From contig JANFOG010000004.1 of NCBI GenBank assembly GCA_024336345.1, positions 1,860,001 to 1,924,000 of the forward strand: 64,000 bases of DNA. The letters are read 5' to 3'. The translations under genes were made by a program, and so were the position numbers. Shown one piece after another: positions 44,212 through 54,131 of this stretch. The notes beneath the pieces were generated by a model. That model was not told the DNA's origin. It worked only from the letters and a program-made list of their open reading frames with translations, and did no database searches. Positions within the stretch are counted from its first letter, which is position 1, and each line of letters begins with the position of its first letter. The DNA comes from Mariannaea sp. PMI_226 (lineage: Eukaryota; Ascomycota; Sordariomycetes; Hypocreales; Nectriaceae).

Positions 44212-47138
44212 CTAGTTCTTAGAGTAGTAATCATTCATGTCCAACTTCATCAACAGTTGAGCAACCATGTGATCTTCACCAATGCCATCCTGCCTGAGTC
44301 CTAGGTCATCTTCGCCTCGGTTACCGCCAGAGCGAACCTTTTCTGTGAGTCCTCGGCAGACTGTGATAAATATCTGCACGCTCTTCTTGAACCTACGATA
44401 CAGGTCTGTTGGGTTTGGATTGTGTCCACTGCCAACCGACCCGCCGAGGGCTTGCGCTCGAGAGTATTTTGCATACTGGAGAACGACGCTGAAAATCTCC
44501 TCGAGCAGATTTAGTACTGGCTGCTGCCGCTTCTTGAGAAATAGGGCAAACATTATTCGATCCAATACTAGAGAATGCAGTTCTCGAAGCCTGTCGGGGC
44601 TTTGTGTCTCCCCTTCTGAGACAGTGGAGGTATACCTTTTTAAGTCGGATTGTATCTTGTTCAATTTCTGTTCGAAGGCTTGCCAAGGGATGGCAACTCC
44701 CGTGTCAAGGAAATACGACGTGATGCCAGAGACGAAATGGTGCGCTTCTCGTGCAAATCGATACGAACAGTTTTCTGGATCCTCCCACCGAGTTGTTCTC
44801 GTATTGATGTCGCGAAATAATTGGTTGGTCACGTAGAGCACCCGTAGTATTCGCAACATGAGCTTGAAGATGTGATCATACTGTGTCAAAATCACTGGTG
44901 TAATGACGGGGGCTAAAGCGGCCGGTGGCTTGTATGACAGGCGGAGGAAGTCTAATGCTTCTAGAGAATCCGGGTCCATACATTTGTCGATCTCTTCTTG
45001 TGATAGATCTCGCACAGCAAAGCTCAGATCGCCAGGCAGCTGTGACGAGTCCCTCGAGATGCTACCGACATTCTCCCTGACAAAGCCATTCTCAGAAGTA
45101 AAACTTTCAGCTAGCACTCCCATAAGAGCGAGCCGGAGCTCGGAACTTGCGGGCGGCCAGGTGTCCCGGCCGCCTAACCGAAGACCCATGACACCTCCTT
45201 GGCGTGCAACTCCAGATTGTCGTTCAGCAGTTTCAAGATCTGGGTCAAACAGTGCATGAGCGAGGCGACTCGAAAACATGCCATTTCCAAACAGATGGAA
45301 ATCGCGATGCATCTTAAGATGGCTTCTCAACTCATGTTTATCAAATAGGAGTCGCAGGCTTTCTTGGTTCATGATTTGCGCTTGAGCAAACGCAATACCG
45401 CCGAATGATAGTACGGCAAGGAGTGACCAGTGTGGTGCAAAGTGAGATGAGTTCGACGGTGATTGATAATGTCCAGATAAGCGTTGTCGCACAACGCGAC
45501 TGAGTGAGTCCTCTGCAGTAGCGTCCGAAAGCGGTCGATTAAATTGGTCGATCGATGCATGTAATCGCTCTTCCATGATTTGCTTTTCCACGCCAAACAA
45601 GTGTAGTTCAGCCTGAGGCCGGAGACTCGGCATTGGTTGGCGCTTTTGAGCTATATGAGAGCCTGAGCGGCTCTTCTGAATAGCTCCTAATAGACTGTCT
45701 CGATATTTGGAAATCCGCTTCTCCAGATCGAGGATGGCGTCCCAGTCATAAAGCCACTCAGCTTTTGGAGGATTTGACAGAACGAGAAGTTCGGGATTTG
45801 CTAACGGATGATCTGAGTGACAGGCCCTGATAAAACGAAGATTCTTGCCCGTCTCGAAAATGGATCTGGCAACATCGTCTGGCATAAAATGCGGTATTTT
45901 TGCCTCATCCAAGCGAAAGTCAATATCCTCGATCTCTTGACCAAAGTCGTCGGTGTACGTTTCCGCTGATACTTTGACAAATCCTTTGCTCTCACCGATG
46001 TTGGATTTGGAGAAGGGGATACCTTCTTCCCGCCGTGTACCGATCCATTCTTCAAGAAATTCAACCCAAGGCTGGGAAACCCGGCCCAGAACTTGGCGCA
46101 TTATTTCGCGAAGCTGCTCTTCGCCATGATCTACCGAGTATGCTTCATGGAAAACGATCGAGAGGACGTGCTCATCTGCATAACCTCGCCGAAGTTTTGC
46201 TGTGAGCCTCTGGAAGGGCTCAAGTATCGCTAATAGACCTTTGATTGTAGATTGGAGTGCTAGAAGAGACCGTGGATTGTGCCCATGCACCGCTACATGC
46301 TGCTGAGAGTCTTTCAGGATTTGATCAAGAGCACTTGCCAGGGCCACTCCACATCGTGTAGTCCGTGTTGCATAGGTTGACTGAACAAACGATCTCAGGT
46401 GGAGGAACATTGAGCCGCAACGTAGGCATTGTTTTTCTAATCCCTGAAGAACATGCCTTGAGTATCCTGATATCCTCATCTTTGGGAGCAATGGCGTGAA
46501 GGAGAGCCCTTTGTTCTGCTTCGTGAAGAACACAGACTCTTGGCCAATTGCGAGAACTAGCAATGAGGAGAAATATGGGTTTGCCTCCACGACAGGAATA
46601 TCGGAGTTTTTCAGTTGTAGGGGATCGATTGACCATGAGAGCATTGCATCATAAACTTCAGGACCGGCTTCTGTAATCATTGGTGGTTGAGTGGGTGCAG
46701 ATTTTGGATCAATGAACGCATCCCAAGTCTTGTGCTCAGGAGCCTTCACCCAGGGGGTTCCTTGGTTAAGCCACAGATCCGTTGTTAATTTGGCGTCTGC
46801 TGTGGTTTCGACCGTTGTCTGCGTTTCTTCGGGAGCTTCCTTCGCGACTACTTCGATGTTATCGGATACGTTGAGGGCAGGGAGCTTGAAGAAGCCATCT
46901 TGCTCCGTTGCGACCTGCGCAATATGCAATAGACTGAACTCAAGAGAGTCTGGCTTTGACGTCAGTGAAGGAGGGCAAATAGATGCATGAGGTTGCAAAT
47001 CGCACCTCGAAGTTTGGACCCAAAGAAGGGCTGCTGTGGAGCGGTATCTTGGTCTAATTGCGCCAGCCATTTCGAGGTCTGCCACAAGTCGGGGACAGCG
47101 AAGAGGTCGGCAGAATCCTCATCGCTTGCCATGGCCAT
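44212..47138 (-). CDS. GCP6: Gamma-tubulin complex component, GCP6-like (Spc97/Spc98 family)
   Basis: GCP proteins assemble gamma-tubulin into ring complexes that nucleate microtubules at spindle pole bodies and septa; GCP4-6 are accessory members. Exons in coding order are 47138-47006 and 46949-44212, giving 956 residues. The 56-nt intron has a GTGCGA donor, a CACTGAC branch site and a GCCAG acceptor in phase 1. The N-terminus, MAMASDEDSADLFAVPDLWQ, and LRDSLEFSLLHIAQV across the junction match fungal GCP5/6 openings. The frame also reads through the intron, so an unspliced model would give a wrong N-terminus. Grip1-type features are VVEANPYFSSLLVLAIG and later LLALQSTIKGLLAILEPFQR; the grip2 half ends with HMVAQLLMKLDMNDYYSKN. 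A second in-frame AUG at 47132 is nearly as good a start. GCP5 cannot be excluded without a tree. Confidence 0.85.
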
Positions 47139-47632
47139 GACTATGAGTTGTGACCGGCATCAGCTCGAGAGGGAGAGGTGGTTGCGCGTGCAACAGTTTT
47201 CGCCGCTGGCCAGGGTTATTGATCAAAGTCGAGAATCTGATGGGAATTTCTGGCTGCGACGTCAGTGATGGCAGAGCCCCCGCGAGACGCGGTTTGGGTG
47301 CTTTCAGCGTGCGCTTCCCGCCAACCCGCCAGACAAATCCCCCACTCGCGCTAAAATTGAGCTGAGCCAAAGAAACGGGAGCTACGAAGGCCTTGGCGCC
47401 TGTCCCTGCAGCTCTTACCTCATTGAGGAACCTGCCCATTGATTCCTTCCATCCTTCTTCATGATTATCGCAAGCTCTGGATCTCGACTTTTTTGACACT
47501 ACACAAATCTCCCAACAGACACATGCAGAAGTCATTACATCCACCACGAAACCCCCCTCTACTACATTACGACGCTTCTCGCAACTAAAAGCATCGCCAT
47601 ACCAAACAAGATATATACCTGCATTACTTATC
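47139..47632. other. Divergent promoter between GCP6 and EAF7
   Basis: A 494-bp bidirectional promoter. It is open on the minus strand in a frame different from GCP6 (47634 to 47119); that frame overlaps the GCP6 start and is judged to be chance or an upstream ORF. No TATA box is clear. Confidence 0.5.
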
Positions 47633-48624
47633 ATGGCTCCGAGGAAGCGGGCTCGCGGGAGTCATGCCGTTGCGACGCCGACTGCAACCCGGGACGACGA
47701 TGTTATGGATGTCGACACCCCTCCCGCTGTTGCTGGTGATAACGCGGACAACGCCTCCGACACACAAAAGCCTGACAATAACTACAATGAGCTCTGGACC
47801 GATGACCAAGTAGCCTCGCTATTCAAAGGCGTCATTCGCTGGAAACCAGCTGGTGAGTTGTAGACATTCTTGACCTATTGCGCAACCTTACCATTGACCG
47901 CAAAATTAAAAATATAGGGATGCACAAGCATTTCCGGATGATAGCAATATCCGAACACCTCCGAAATCACGGTTTCGACCCAGACCTGTACCAGCATACG
48001 CGCATTCCTTTCATCTGGCAGAAACTCCGATCCTACTACAACCTTGAAGTCATTGATGAGCGGGAGAACTTTGACGAGGACGAAACAGAAGATCGATACG
48101 TCGAATTCACGCTTCCTAGGAAACAATTCTTTGATCTTATGATAGCACGCGCCCCTGCCGACCCAAGTGAAGCACCTACATCACCACCACAGCTTGATCT
48201 TTCCCCACCACCTTCACCCCCGAAGAAGCGGAAGCGAGGCGACACTGTTTCAAAGGCTAGAGGCGCCTCCGTCGAGGACACAGAGGAAGGAACTGACGCC
48301 CCATCACCGCCACCAAAGGGAAAGAAAGCTGCAGTTGGACGCAAGCGCGCTGCGAGTCGAGCCAAGACGGCAGAGAAACAAGAAAGAGCTGAGACCACAG
48401 AGGAGGACGAAGCAGAAGACGAAGAGGAGAGTAGCTCGAGCTCCGAAGGAGAGGATAGTAACGAGGATCGGGGAACGCCGGTTTCAAGAACAACCAGAAA
48501 ATCAAAGGGTCGGCAAGCGGCAGCGGCAGCGGCAGCAGCTACGACTCCAGCCGCGTCAACTCCAACGGCTTCGACCCCAGCCGCATCAAGAACACGAGCA
48601 AGAGGGAGAAGGAATAGACGGTAG
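47633..48624 (+). CDS. EAF7: Chromatin modification-related protein EAF7
   Basis: EAF7 is a subunit of the NuA4 histone acetyltransferase (TINTIN submodule with Eaf3), recruited to transcribed chromatin. Exons 47633-47852 and 47918-48624 join in phase 1 within a glycine codon and give 308 residues. The 65-nt intron has a GTGAGT donor and an AATATAG acceptor. The conserved CT20/EAF7 domain spans about residues 53-165: ELWTDDQVASLFKGVIRWKP, then GMHKHFRMIAISEHLRNHGF and TRIPFIWQKLRSYYNLEVID. The rest is a charged, proline- and alanine-rich tail with PPPSPPKKRKRGD as a likely nuclear localisation signal, an acidic/serine block (DEEESSSSSEGEDSNED) and a TTPAAS/TPTAS repeat. The intron splits the domain. 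The 3' end faces RRN5 with only 167 bp between stop codons. Confidence 0.94.
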
Positions 48625-48791
48625 AGGAATTACTAGAACGAATATTATTAATAAACAAAGCATCGGAATGACGGCCCAAGCCCTAGTCTTCGGCTTTAAA
48701 GAGGTTATTATTTCTGACGACTCTTGAATCATGACTTTCCAAGATCTGGGATCGCATTTCAAAGTTGAATTTTATTTTATGCCATCCCGGG

Positions 48792-50528
48792 CTATCCATC
48801 CCTCTCTCGCGTTTCCATTGATGTGTTAGTTGTCTCTTCCGCCTCCCACTCGCTGCGATACTTTGTCTTATTCCTCCAGTCCCTCCCAATTGGGAACATG
48901 CTCTCGAGATCCAACTTTGACCGCTGCAATCTCCCTGGTTCTCGCAACTTCGGTATCTCCATGGGTGGTTTCAGCTGAAGTAGTTCCCAAAGTTTGGCTT
49001 CTGCCTGCCAGCTGGCGTACTGGTCGAGTTCTTCTGCATAACTCTCCTGGCGTCGTTCTGCGGCAATGCGGTTTTGTAGTGACTCCTTCGTGCGGTAGGT
49101 CTCTGGAAAGTCGGCTGCAGAGAACCGTAGGATCTCGTTTGCCTCTTGGTCGACGGTCGCTTCTTCATCATAATCCGATGCGCCAAGTGCTTCTACTTCA
49201 GATCCGGCTTCAGATTCGGATTCGGACTCATCCACAGAAGCATCTTCCAATATTTTCTCTTCTTGAAAGTCCTTTTCGCGAAGTTGCCCGCCAGAGAAAA
49301 GGTTCCGTTTCTGGGGATCCGGAGATGAGGACATCGAATCCCCTTCTGTCCCTTGGTCCTCGTTAATCTGGAGCGCCTGCTCGACTTCCTCGTAACTAAG
49401 AGCCTCCTGTTCGTGCTCTTCATCACGGCTAGGGGGCTCACGGTAAACCTCAAGTCGAAGTCTCCGTGCACACTTGAGCCAGAATTGGCGAGAATTTGGC
49501 GTCAGTCCCAGCGAAGCGATGGCTGCTTCAACGTCCCGGCGTCGCACGCTATTTCGGGTTGTAGGAATTAGCTCTTTTTTGGCGCGGATCCGGGACATGC
49601 TGAGGAATATCGTCGTTTGGACCAGCCGTCTAGTAAAAGAAACGGCCAAGGAATGGAAATCCTCGAACGTGGTTGCCCACATGGATGGCGGATGATCTTC
49701 GATGAAATGCCAGTTATCGCTTGGGATAGAAGAATTCATAAAGATGCGCTCAGATAATCGCAGCCAATTATGAGTATTAAGTATCCCGACAAAGGGTAAC
49801 ATTCGATTCTCCGCAGAGTCTTCATCCTTTCCAAGGTTTTGGATAATCGCTGGTGTGATGTCCCAGTATTCTCCCCACTTCCCTTCTTCTCGCTGCTGCT
49901 CTTTGTGTTCCTGTCTGACAGAAATCGCATCAGCCGCTTCATCGAGGCGATGACAGAGTGGCTGGCTTAGTTCGACTGCAGCTGGGTACTCTGGAAATTC
50001 TATCGCGGGACGTAGGCCCTCACGCTGTCGTAACAGCTGTGCCCTGCGTAGGATGCTAAAGTAGTGGTTCACCTCAACCTCGCTCTTGGTGCCAATGAAA
50101 GTCGCTATTCCGGACAAATCATCTCTTCCAAACCGCGCGGCAGCTTCAAAAAACAGTTTTTTCTCCGCGGATGACCAGAATGTGACACCAAATTGGCTGC
50201 CTTCAATATCTGCATCATCTGAGACACAGACACGCTGAGCGGCGTCCTCAATGTCGAGATTTAGTATATCAAGATAGTCCATATTGAGAATACCTCTATT
50301 TCGCTTGAATGTAGGCGACACAAGACTTTCCTCTGCTGGTCGTTTCAAAGAAAGTCGCCGGTTCTCGTCGTCGCTTTCACCGTAGAGGCTTCCAGAGATA
50401 TACCCAGCATCCCCTTCTTCACGGTTCGGCACTGATTGGAAAATCTCCATCTCTTTCATCTTTGGAGTCGAATTTTGAAGAGATATTCTCTCCTCCTCGC
50501 CAAGGGGATAGCCGGCTTCTGAATCCAT
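48792..50528 (-). CDS. RRN5: RNA polymerase I upstream activation factor subunit RRN5-like
   Basis: RRN5 is a SANT-containing subunit of the UAF complex, which binds the rDNA promoter and commits it to RNA polymerase I. The frame is intronless, 578 residues, starting MDSEAGYPLGEEE. A short NMDYLDILNLDIEDAA helix near residue 82 is followed by the SANT domain at about 112-165 (TFWSSAEKKLFFEAAARFGR, TFIGTKSEVEVNHYFSILR). The family then continues with WGEYWDITPAIIQNLG and a helical region, SMWATTFEDFHSLAVSFTRR. The C-terminal third is acidic (EDASVDESESESEAGSEVEA) with a final basic and tryptophan-containing segment. The gene is divergent from IRC3 (359 bp) and convergent with EAF7. Recognition rests on the SANT domain and its surroundings; the sequence is more divergent than other genes here, as is usual for UAF subunits. 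Confidence 0.85.
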   Translation of the reverse strand: MDSEAGYPLGEEERISLQNSTPKMKEMEIFQSVPNREEGDAGYISGSLYGESDDENRRLSLKRPAEESLVSPTFKRNRGILNMDYLDILNLDIEDAAQRVCVSDDADIEGSQFGVTFWSSAEKKLFFEAAARFGRDDLSGIATFIGTKSEVEVNHYFSILRRAQLLRQREGLRPAIEFPEYPAAVELSQPLCHRLDEAADAISVRQEHKEQQREEGKWGEYWDITPAIIQNLGKDEDSAENRMLPFVGILNTHNWLRLSERIFMNSSIPSDNWHFIEDHPPSMWATTFEDFHSLAVSFTRRLVQTTIFLSMSRIRAKKELIPTTRNSVRRRDVEAAIASLGLTPNSRQFWLKCARRLRLEVYREPPSRDEEHEQEALSYEEVEQALQINEDQGTEGDSMSSSPDPQKRNLFSGGQLREKDFQEEKILEDASVDESESESEAGSEVEALGASDYDEEATVDQEANEILRFSAADFPETYRTKESLQNRIAAERRQESYAEELDQYASWQAEAKLWELLQLKPPMEIPKLREPGRLQRSKLDLESMFPIGRDWRNKTKYRSEWEAEETTNTSMETRERDG

Positions 50529-50887
50529 GCTCTTTCGTTGTGGTGAGCGTCAGGTCTGGTGTGAGCAAATGGCAACATGGTAAAGGAAGCTGAACGAAGT
50601 CGAAGTTCGACCTGAACAGAGAAACATCAGGCCCTAATATCAAAATGCCTATGCTGGGTCAGGACATTGAAAAGAGAAGTGAGAAACTGACACAAATAAA
50701 TTCTGGGGGTCTTCTCATCGAACCGGTAAGTCCAAAGATTCATGAAGTTGCCGGAAAAAAAACTGATTACATAATGCAGCTAGAACATCGAACAAGCACC
50801 TTCATCACGGCGGCGGGTCTAAGATCCCATCATGAACATCTGGGCAACGAAAAAAAAATTATTGTATTGCGCATCTCGTCATGTGAA
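50529..50887. other. Divergent promoter between RRN5 and IRC3
   Basis: A 359-bp shared promoter. An in-frame AUG for IRC3 occurs at 50645, but the sequence between it and 50888 does not resemble a targeting signal and was not included in the gene. No TATA box was recognised. Confidence 0.5.
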
Positions 50888-52893
50888 ATGAAACGAGCGA
50901 TAGTGAAATGTTTTCTCAGCAAACCCCGGATAGGCATCAGCATAATTCCGTACAGGTTTAGCCTGATTCGCACCTACGCTTCCGCGCATACATCAAAGAA
51001 ACCTCTTCGACTTCGGGATTATCAGCAAGAATGCATCACATCTGTTCTAGAGTCCCTCAAGCATGGGCATAAACGGGTGGGTATATCACTAGCTACTGGA
51101 TCTGGAAAAACTGTATGTTATTCATGAAGAGGGTTTTGACTTGTTGGCTCACTTCTGTCAAGGTTATTTTCACTCAGCTCATTGACAAAGTCCCGTCATC
51201 ACGAGATGCCAATCGCACATTGATTCTGGCTCATCGGCGTGAGTTGGTCGAACAAGCAACGAAGCATTGCCAGCTTGCCTACCCAGACAAGACCATTGAG
51301 ATTGAAATGGGAAATGTTCACGCCACTGGGACAGCGGATATTACAATTGCAAGCGTCAGAAGCATCACATCCAAGGATCGCTTGTCCAAGTTTGACCCCT
51401 CGCGATTCAAACTCGTCCTTGTCGATGAAGCGCATCACATCGTCGCCCCAGGATATCTCAGGGTGCTCGAGCATTTCGGTCTCGAGGAAAAGCGCAAGGA
51501 ATCGCCAAGCTTGGTTGGTGTTTCTGCCACTTTTTCCAGGTTTGACGGCGTAAAGTTGGGTGCGGCAATCGACGAGATCGTCTACCACAAGGATTACGTC
51601 GACATGATATCAGACAAGTGGCTGTGCGATGTGATGTTTACTACGGTAGAATCAACGGCCAATTTGAAGCAGGTGAAAAGTAACAGCTTTGGCGATTTCA
51701 TGCCCGGCGAACTATCCAAGGTTGTCAATACCAATGAGATCAACGAAATCACGGTTCGAAGCTGGTTAGCCAAAGCCAGAGGGAGGAAGTCGACTCTTGT
51801 CTTCTGTGTCGACGTGGCGCATGTAGTTGGGCTTACCGAAAAGTTCCGACAGTACGGCTTCGACGCAAGATACGTAACAGGAGAAACTAAGGCGGTCGAT
51901 AGAAGTGAAACGCTCGATGCCTTCAAGAGGGGCGATTTCCCTGTCCTAGTGAACTGTGGCGTCTTCACAGAAGGTACTGACATACCAAACATCGACTGCA
52001 TCGTTCTTGGAAGGCCGACAAGGTCCCGGAACCTTTTGGTGCAGATGATTGGAAGAGGCATGAGACTACACCCTGGCAAAAAGGATTGCCATATCATCGA
52101 CCTTGTTTCAAGCCTGGATACTGGCATTGTCACAACACCAACGCTTTTCGGTTTGGATCCCAATGTGTTGGTAGAGAGAGCGTCAGTAAAGGACATGAGA
52201 AAGATCAAAGTCGCCAAGGACAACGGGGAGGAGGTGGAGACGAGTTCGCTTTCATTTCACACCAGCGGCGGACTGGGCTCTCCCGATACGATCACATTCA
52301 CCGACTACTCGTCCGTCCTCGACCTGATTGCGGATACTTCTGGAGAAAAACACATTCGAGCCATCAGCAAGTATTCCTGGGTTCAGACTGGGCAAGAGAA
52401 GTTTGTGCTAGCTGGGCCGGGCGGCTCTTACATCAGGATCGAAAAGATTAGTGAGGAGCTGGGGACGGTGTCTCCTATTTACAGAGCGGTAGAAGTGCGA
52501 GCGCTTCCTCCGGGCGTGTCCAAATCTCCTTATGCTGCGCCCAAGGAAATCCTAACAGCAGTGACCTTCACGGATGCAGTACACGGGGCTGACAGTTACG
52601 CCGCTAAGGCGTTTCCGCATTCCTTCATTCATCGATACCAACGATGGCGATCGTTGCCACCGACACAAGGCCAGCTGGACTTTATAAACAAGCTGAGAGG
52701 GAAAGGAAACCCGTTGACGGCCGAGGATTTGGATAAGGGGAAGGCTACAGACATGATCACCAAGCTGAAGCATGGAGCACGTGGGCAGTTTGCCAAGCTC
52801 GAAGCAGAACAAAAGAGGAGAGAGAAGCAAGCAGCAGTAGCGGAGCTGAAGGAGAGGCGGGAACGTGTCATGGTGGGCCCGGTTATGGGCTGA
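50888..52893 (+). CDS. IRC3: Mitochondrial DEAH-type DNA helicase IRC3
   Basis: IRC3 is a superfamily 2 helicase that maintains mitochondrial DNA in yeast. Exons 50888-51112 and 51163-52893 join in phase 0 and give 651 residues; the intron is only 50 nt. The start at 50888 was preferred because it opens a typical mitochondrial presequence, MKRAIVKCFLSKPRIGISII then RFSLIRTYASAHTSKK, basic and free of acidic residues. Helicase motifs are motif I SLATGSGKT (ending at residue 75, exactly at the exon junction), motif II VDEAHH near 162, motif III SATFSR, motif V TEGTDIPNIDCIVLGRPTRS and motif VI QMIGRGMRLHPGKKD. The last 250 residues are the family-specific C-terminal domain ending in a Lys/Arg/Glu-rich helix. 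Without splicing the Walker A threonine would be followed by an early stop. Confidence 0.94.
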
Positions 52894-54131
52894 TGGGCTC
52901 TCTGCGTGTAACAAACGACATTTGCGTGTATGACTATCTATCTAGTTTATGGGACAGCAAGGCGTTGGAGTAGATGGATTGTTTGCTGGTTGCGAGAGGC
53001 TGAAAAGCCCACACGGGAAAACGAAAACGAGTGATAGAGAGAGGGAAATTGAAACGGAAACAGACAACGGAATCGAATCATAATGGCAATGAATGGTTTT
53101 CAGTGTATCCTTTCATCAAACCTTTGTACTATTAGATGCCTACCTACTTAACTACTTACATAATGCGCTCAGAATATCCTTTCTTTACCAAATAAATATG
53201 AGGTTCCTACCTGGCATTAGTTGCAACAGTGTTTCACTTACCAGTCGACTTTGTGAGATTCCCAAGCACCAGGAAAGGATTGTGATTCCCAAACAAATGC
53301 TCCGCGTGCTGCTCAGGTTGGACGCCCGCCTAAATATATATATATATATATTACCATATGAGCAAACGGTACCTTGGACCAACTTGGGCCAGGGTATGTG
53401 TGTGAGAGTGTGCGTGTGTGTACAGCAGCTGTTGACACGCGCCTCCCAACTGTCACTTATATCAGAATTGTAGAAAGGACAGTCAATCATTGATGTGTTT
53501 CAAGCGGAGACATCTGGTTTTACAACCTTCAACCTGAGGTATCTATTTTACCGACTGCTTTCTTTAATGGCAGCATCAAGCCAATGGAAGTTGGTCAACC
53601 AGCCATTAAGTGAGTGCAGGATAGAGGTACATATCTTGCATACCGGAGGCAAGGCAAAGCAGCAATCGCGAGTGTGTTCGTTGATGTTGCTGCCTCGTTA
53701 CCTCGCTACCTCTTTGCCCCCTCTCTCCTCTTCTGCATCACTGCCTCTGATTTTCTCCTTTTTTCTTCATCTGCTTGCTCCTTGCTCCTTGCCTCTTGCC
53801 TCAATCAAGGAGGTGATTCCCCCTCCCACCCCCCAGAAAAAGAAAGAATCGTGATCTCTCACTAGTCAACTTTCTTTCTTTTGTTTCCCTTTCCCCTTTT
53901 CTTGTTCTCTGTTCGCTCAAGCAACCTTCAAATACCTTGGGAAACAGAAAAGTAAAACGAAAAGGGAGTAACAGAACAGCTTCCCTCTCCCATCCAAAAC
54001 TACTCTCTCAACCTTCGGGGTTTCAACCCTACGTCTCTTTACCTCTCTCTCTACCTACACACAAATATTCTTCGCATCGTCCTCCCACGTCATCATCGCT
54101 TCCATTTCTCACCAACTCAGCTTTGCCCACA
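52894..54131. other. IRC3 3' region and leader of the gene at 54132
   Basis: A 1.2-kb spacer. It holds a TA microsatellite (53334-53351) and a strongly CT-rich leader from about 53690 to 54125. The leader contains several out-of-frame short ORFs, and the frame upstream of 54132 stays open back to 53937 without another AUG. No separate gene is supported. Confidence 0.5.
53334..53351. repeat. AT/TA microsatellite
   Basis: Uninterrupted (AT)n run of about 18 bases in the spacer downstream of IRC3. Likely length-variable; no function is evident. Confidence 0.8.

Noticed and set aside
44212..47085. GCP6 as a single intronless frame starting at 47085
   Set aside because: Although the frame stays open, the segment 46950-47005 has donor, branch site and acceptor, and splicing restores the family-type N-terminus from 47138.
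47119..47634. The 171-codon promoter frame as a protein-coding gene
   Set aside because: It contains no domain and overlaps the start of EAF7 antisense and GCP6 sense; kept only as a possible uORF.
50645..50887. Upstream in-frame AUG as the IRC3 start
   Set aside because: The added 81 residues include acidic stretches and would bury the clear mitochondrial presequence that begins at 50888.
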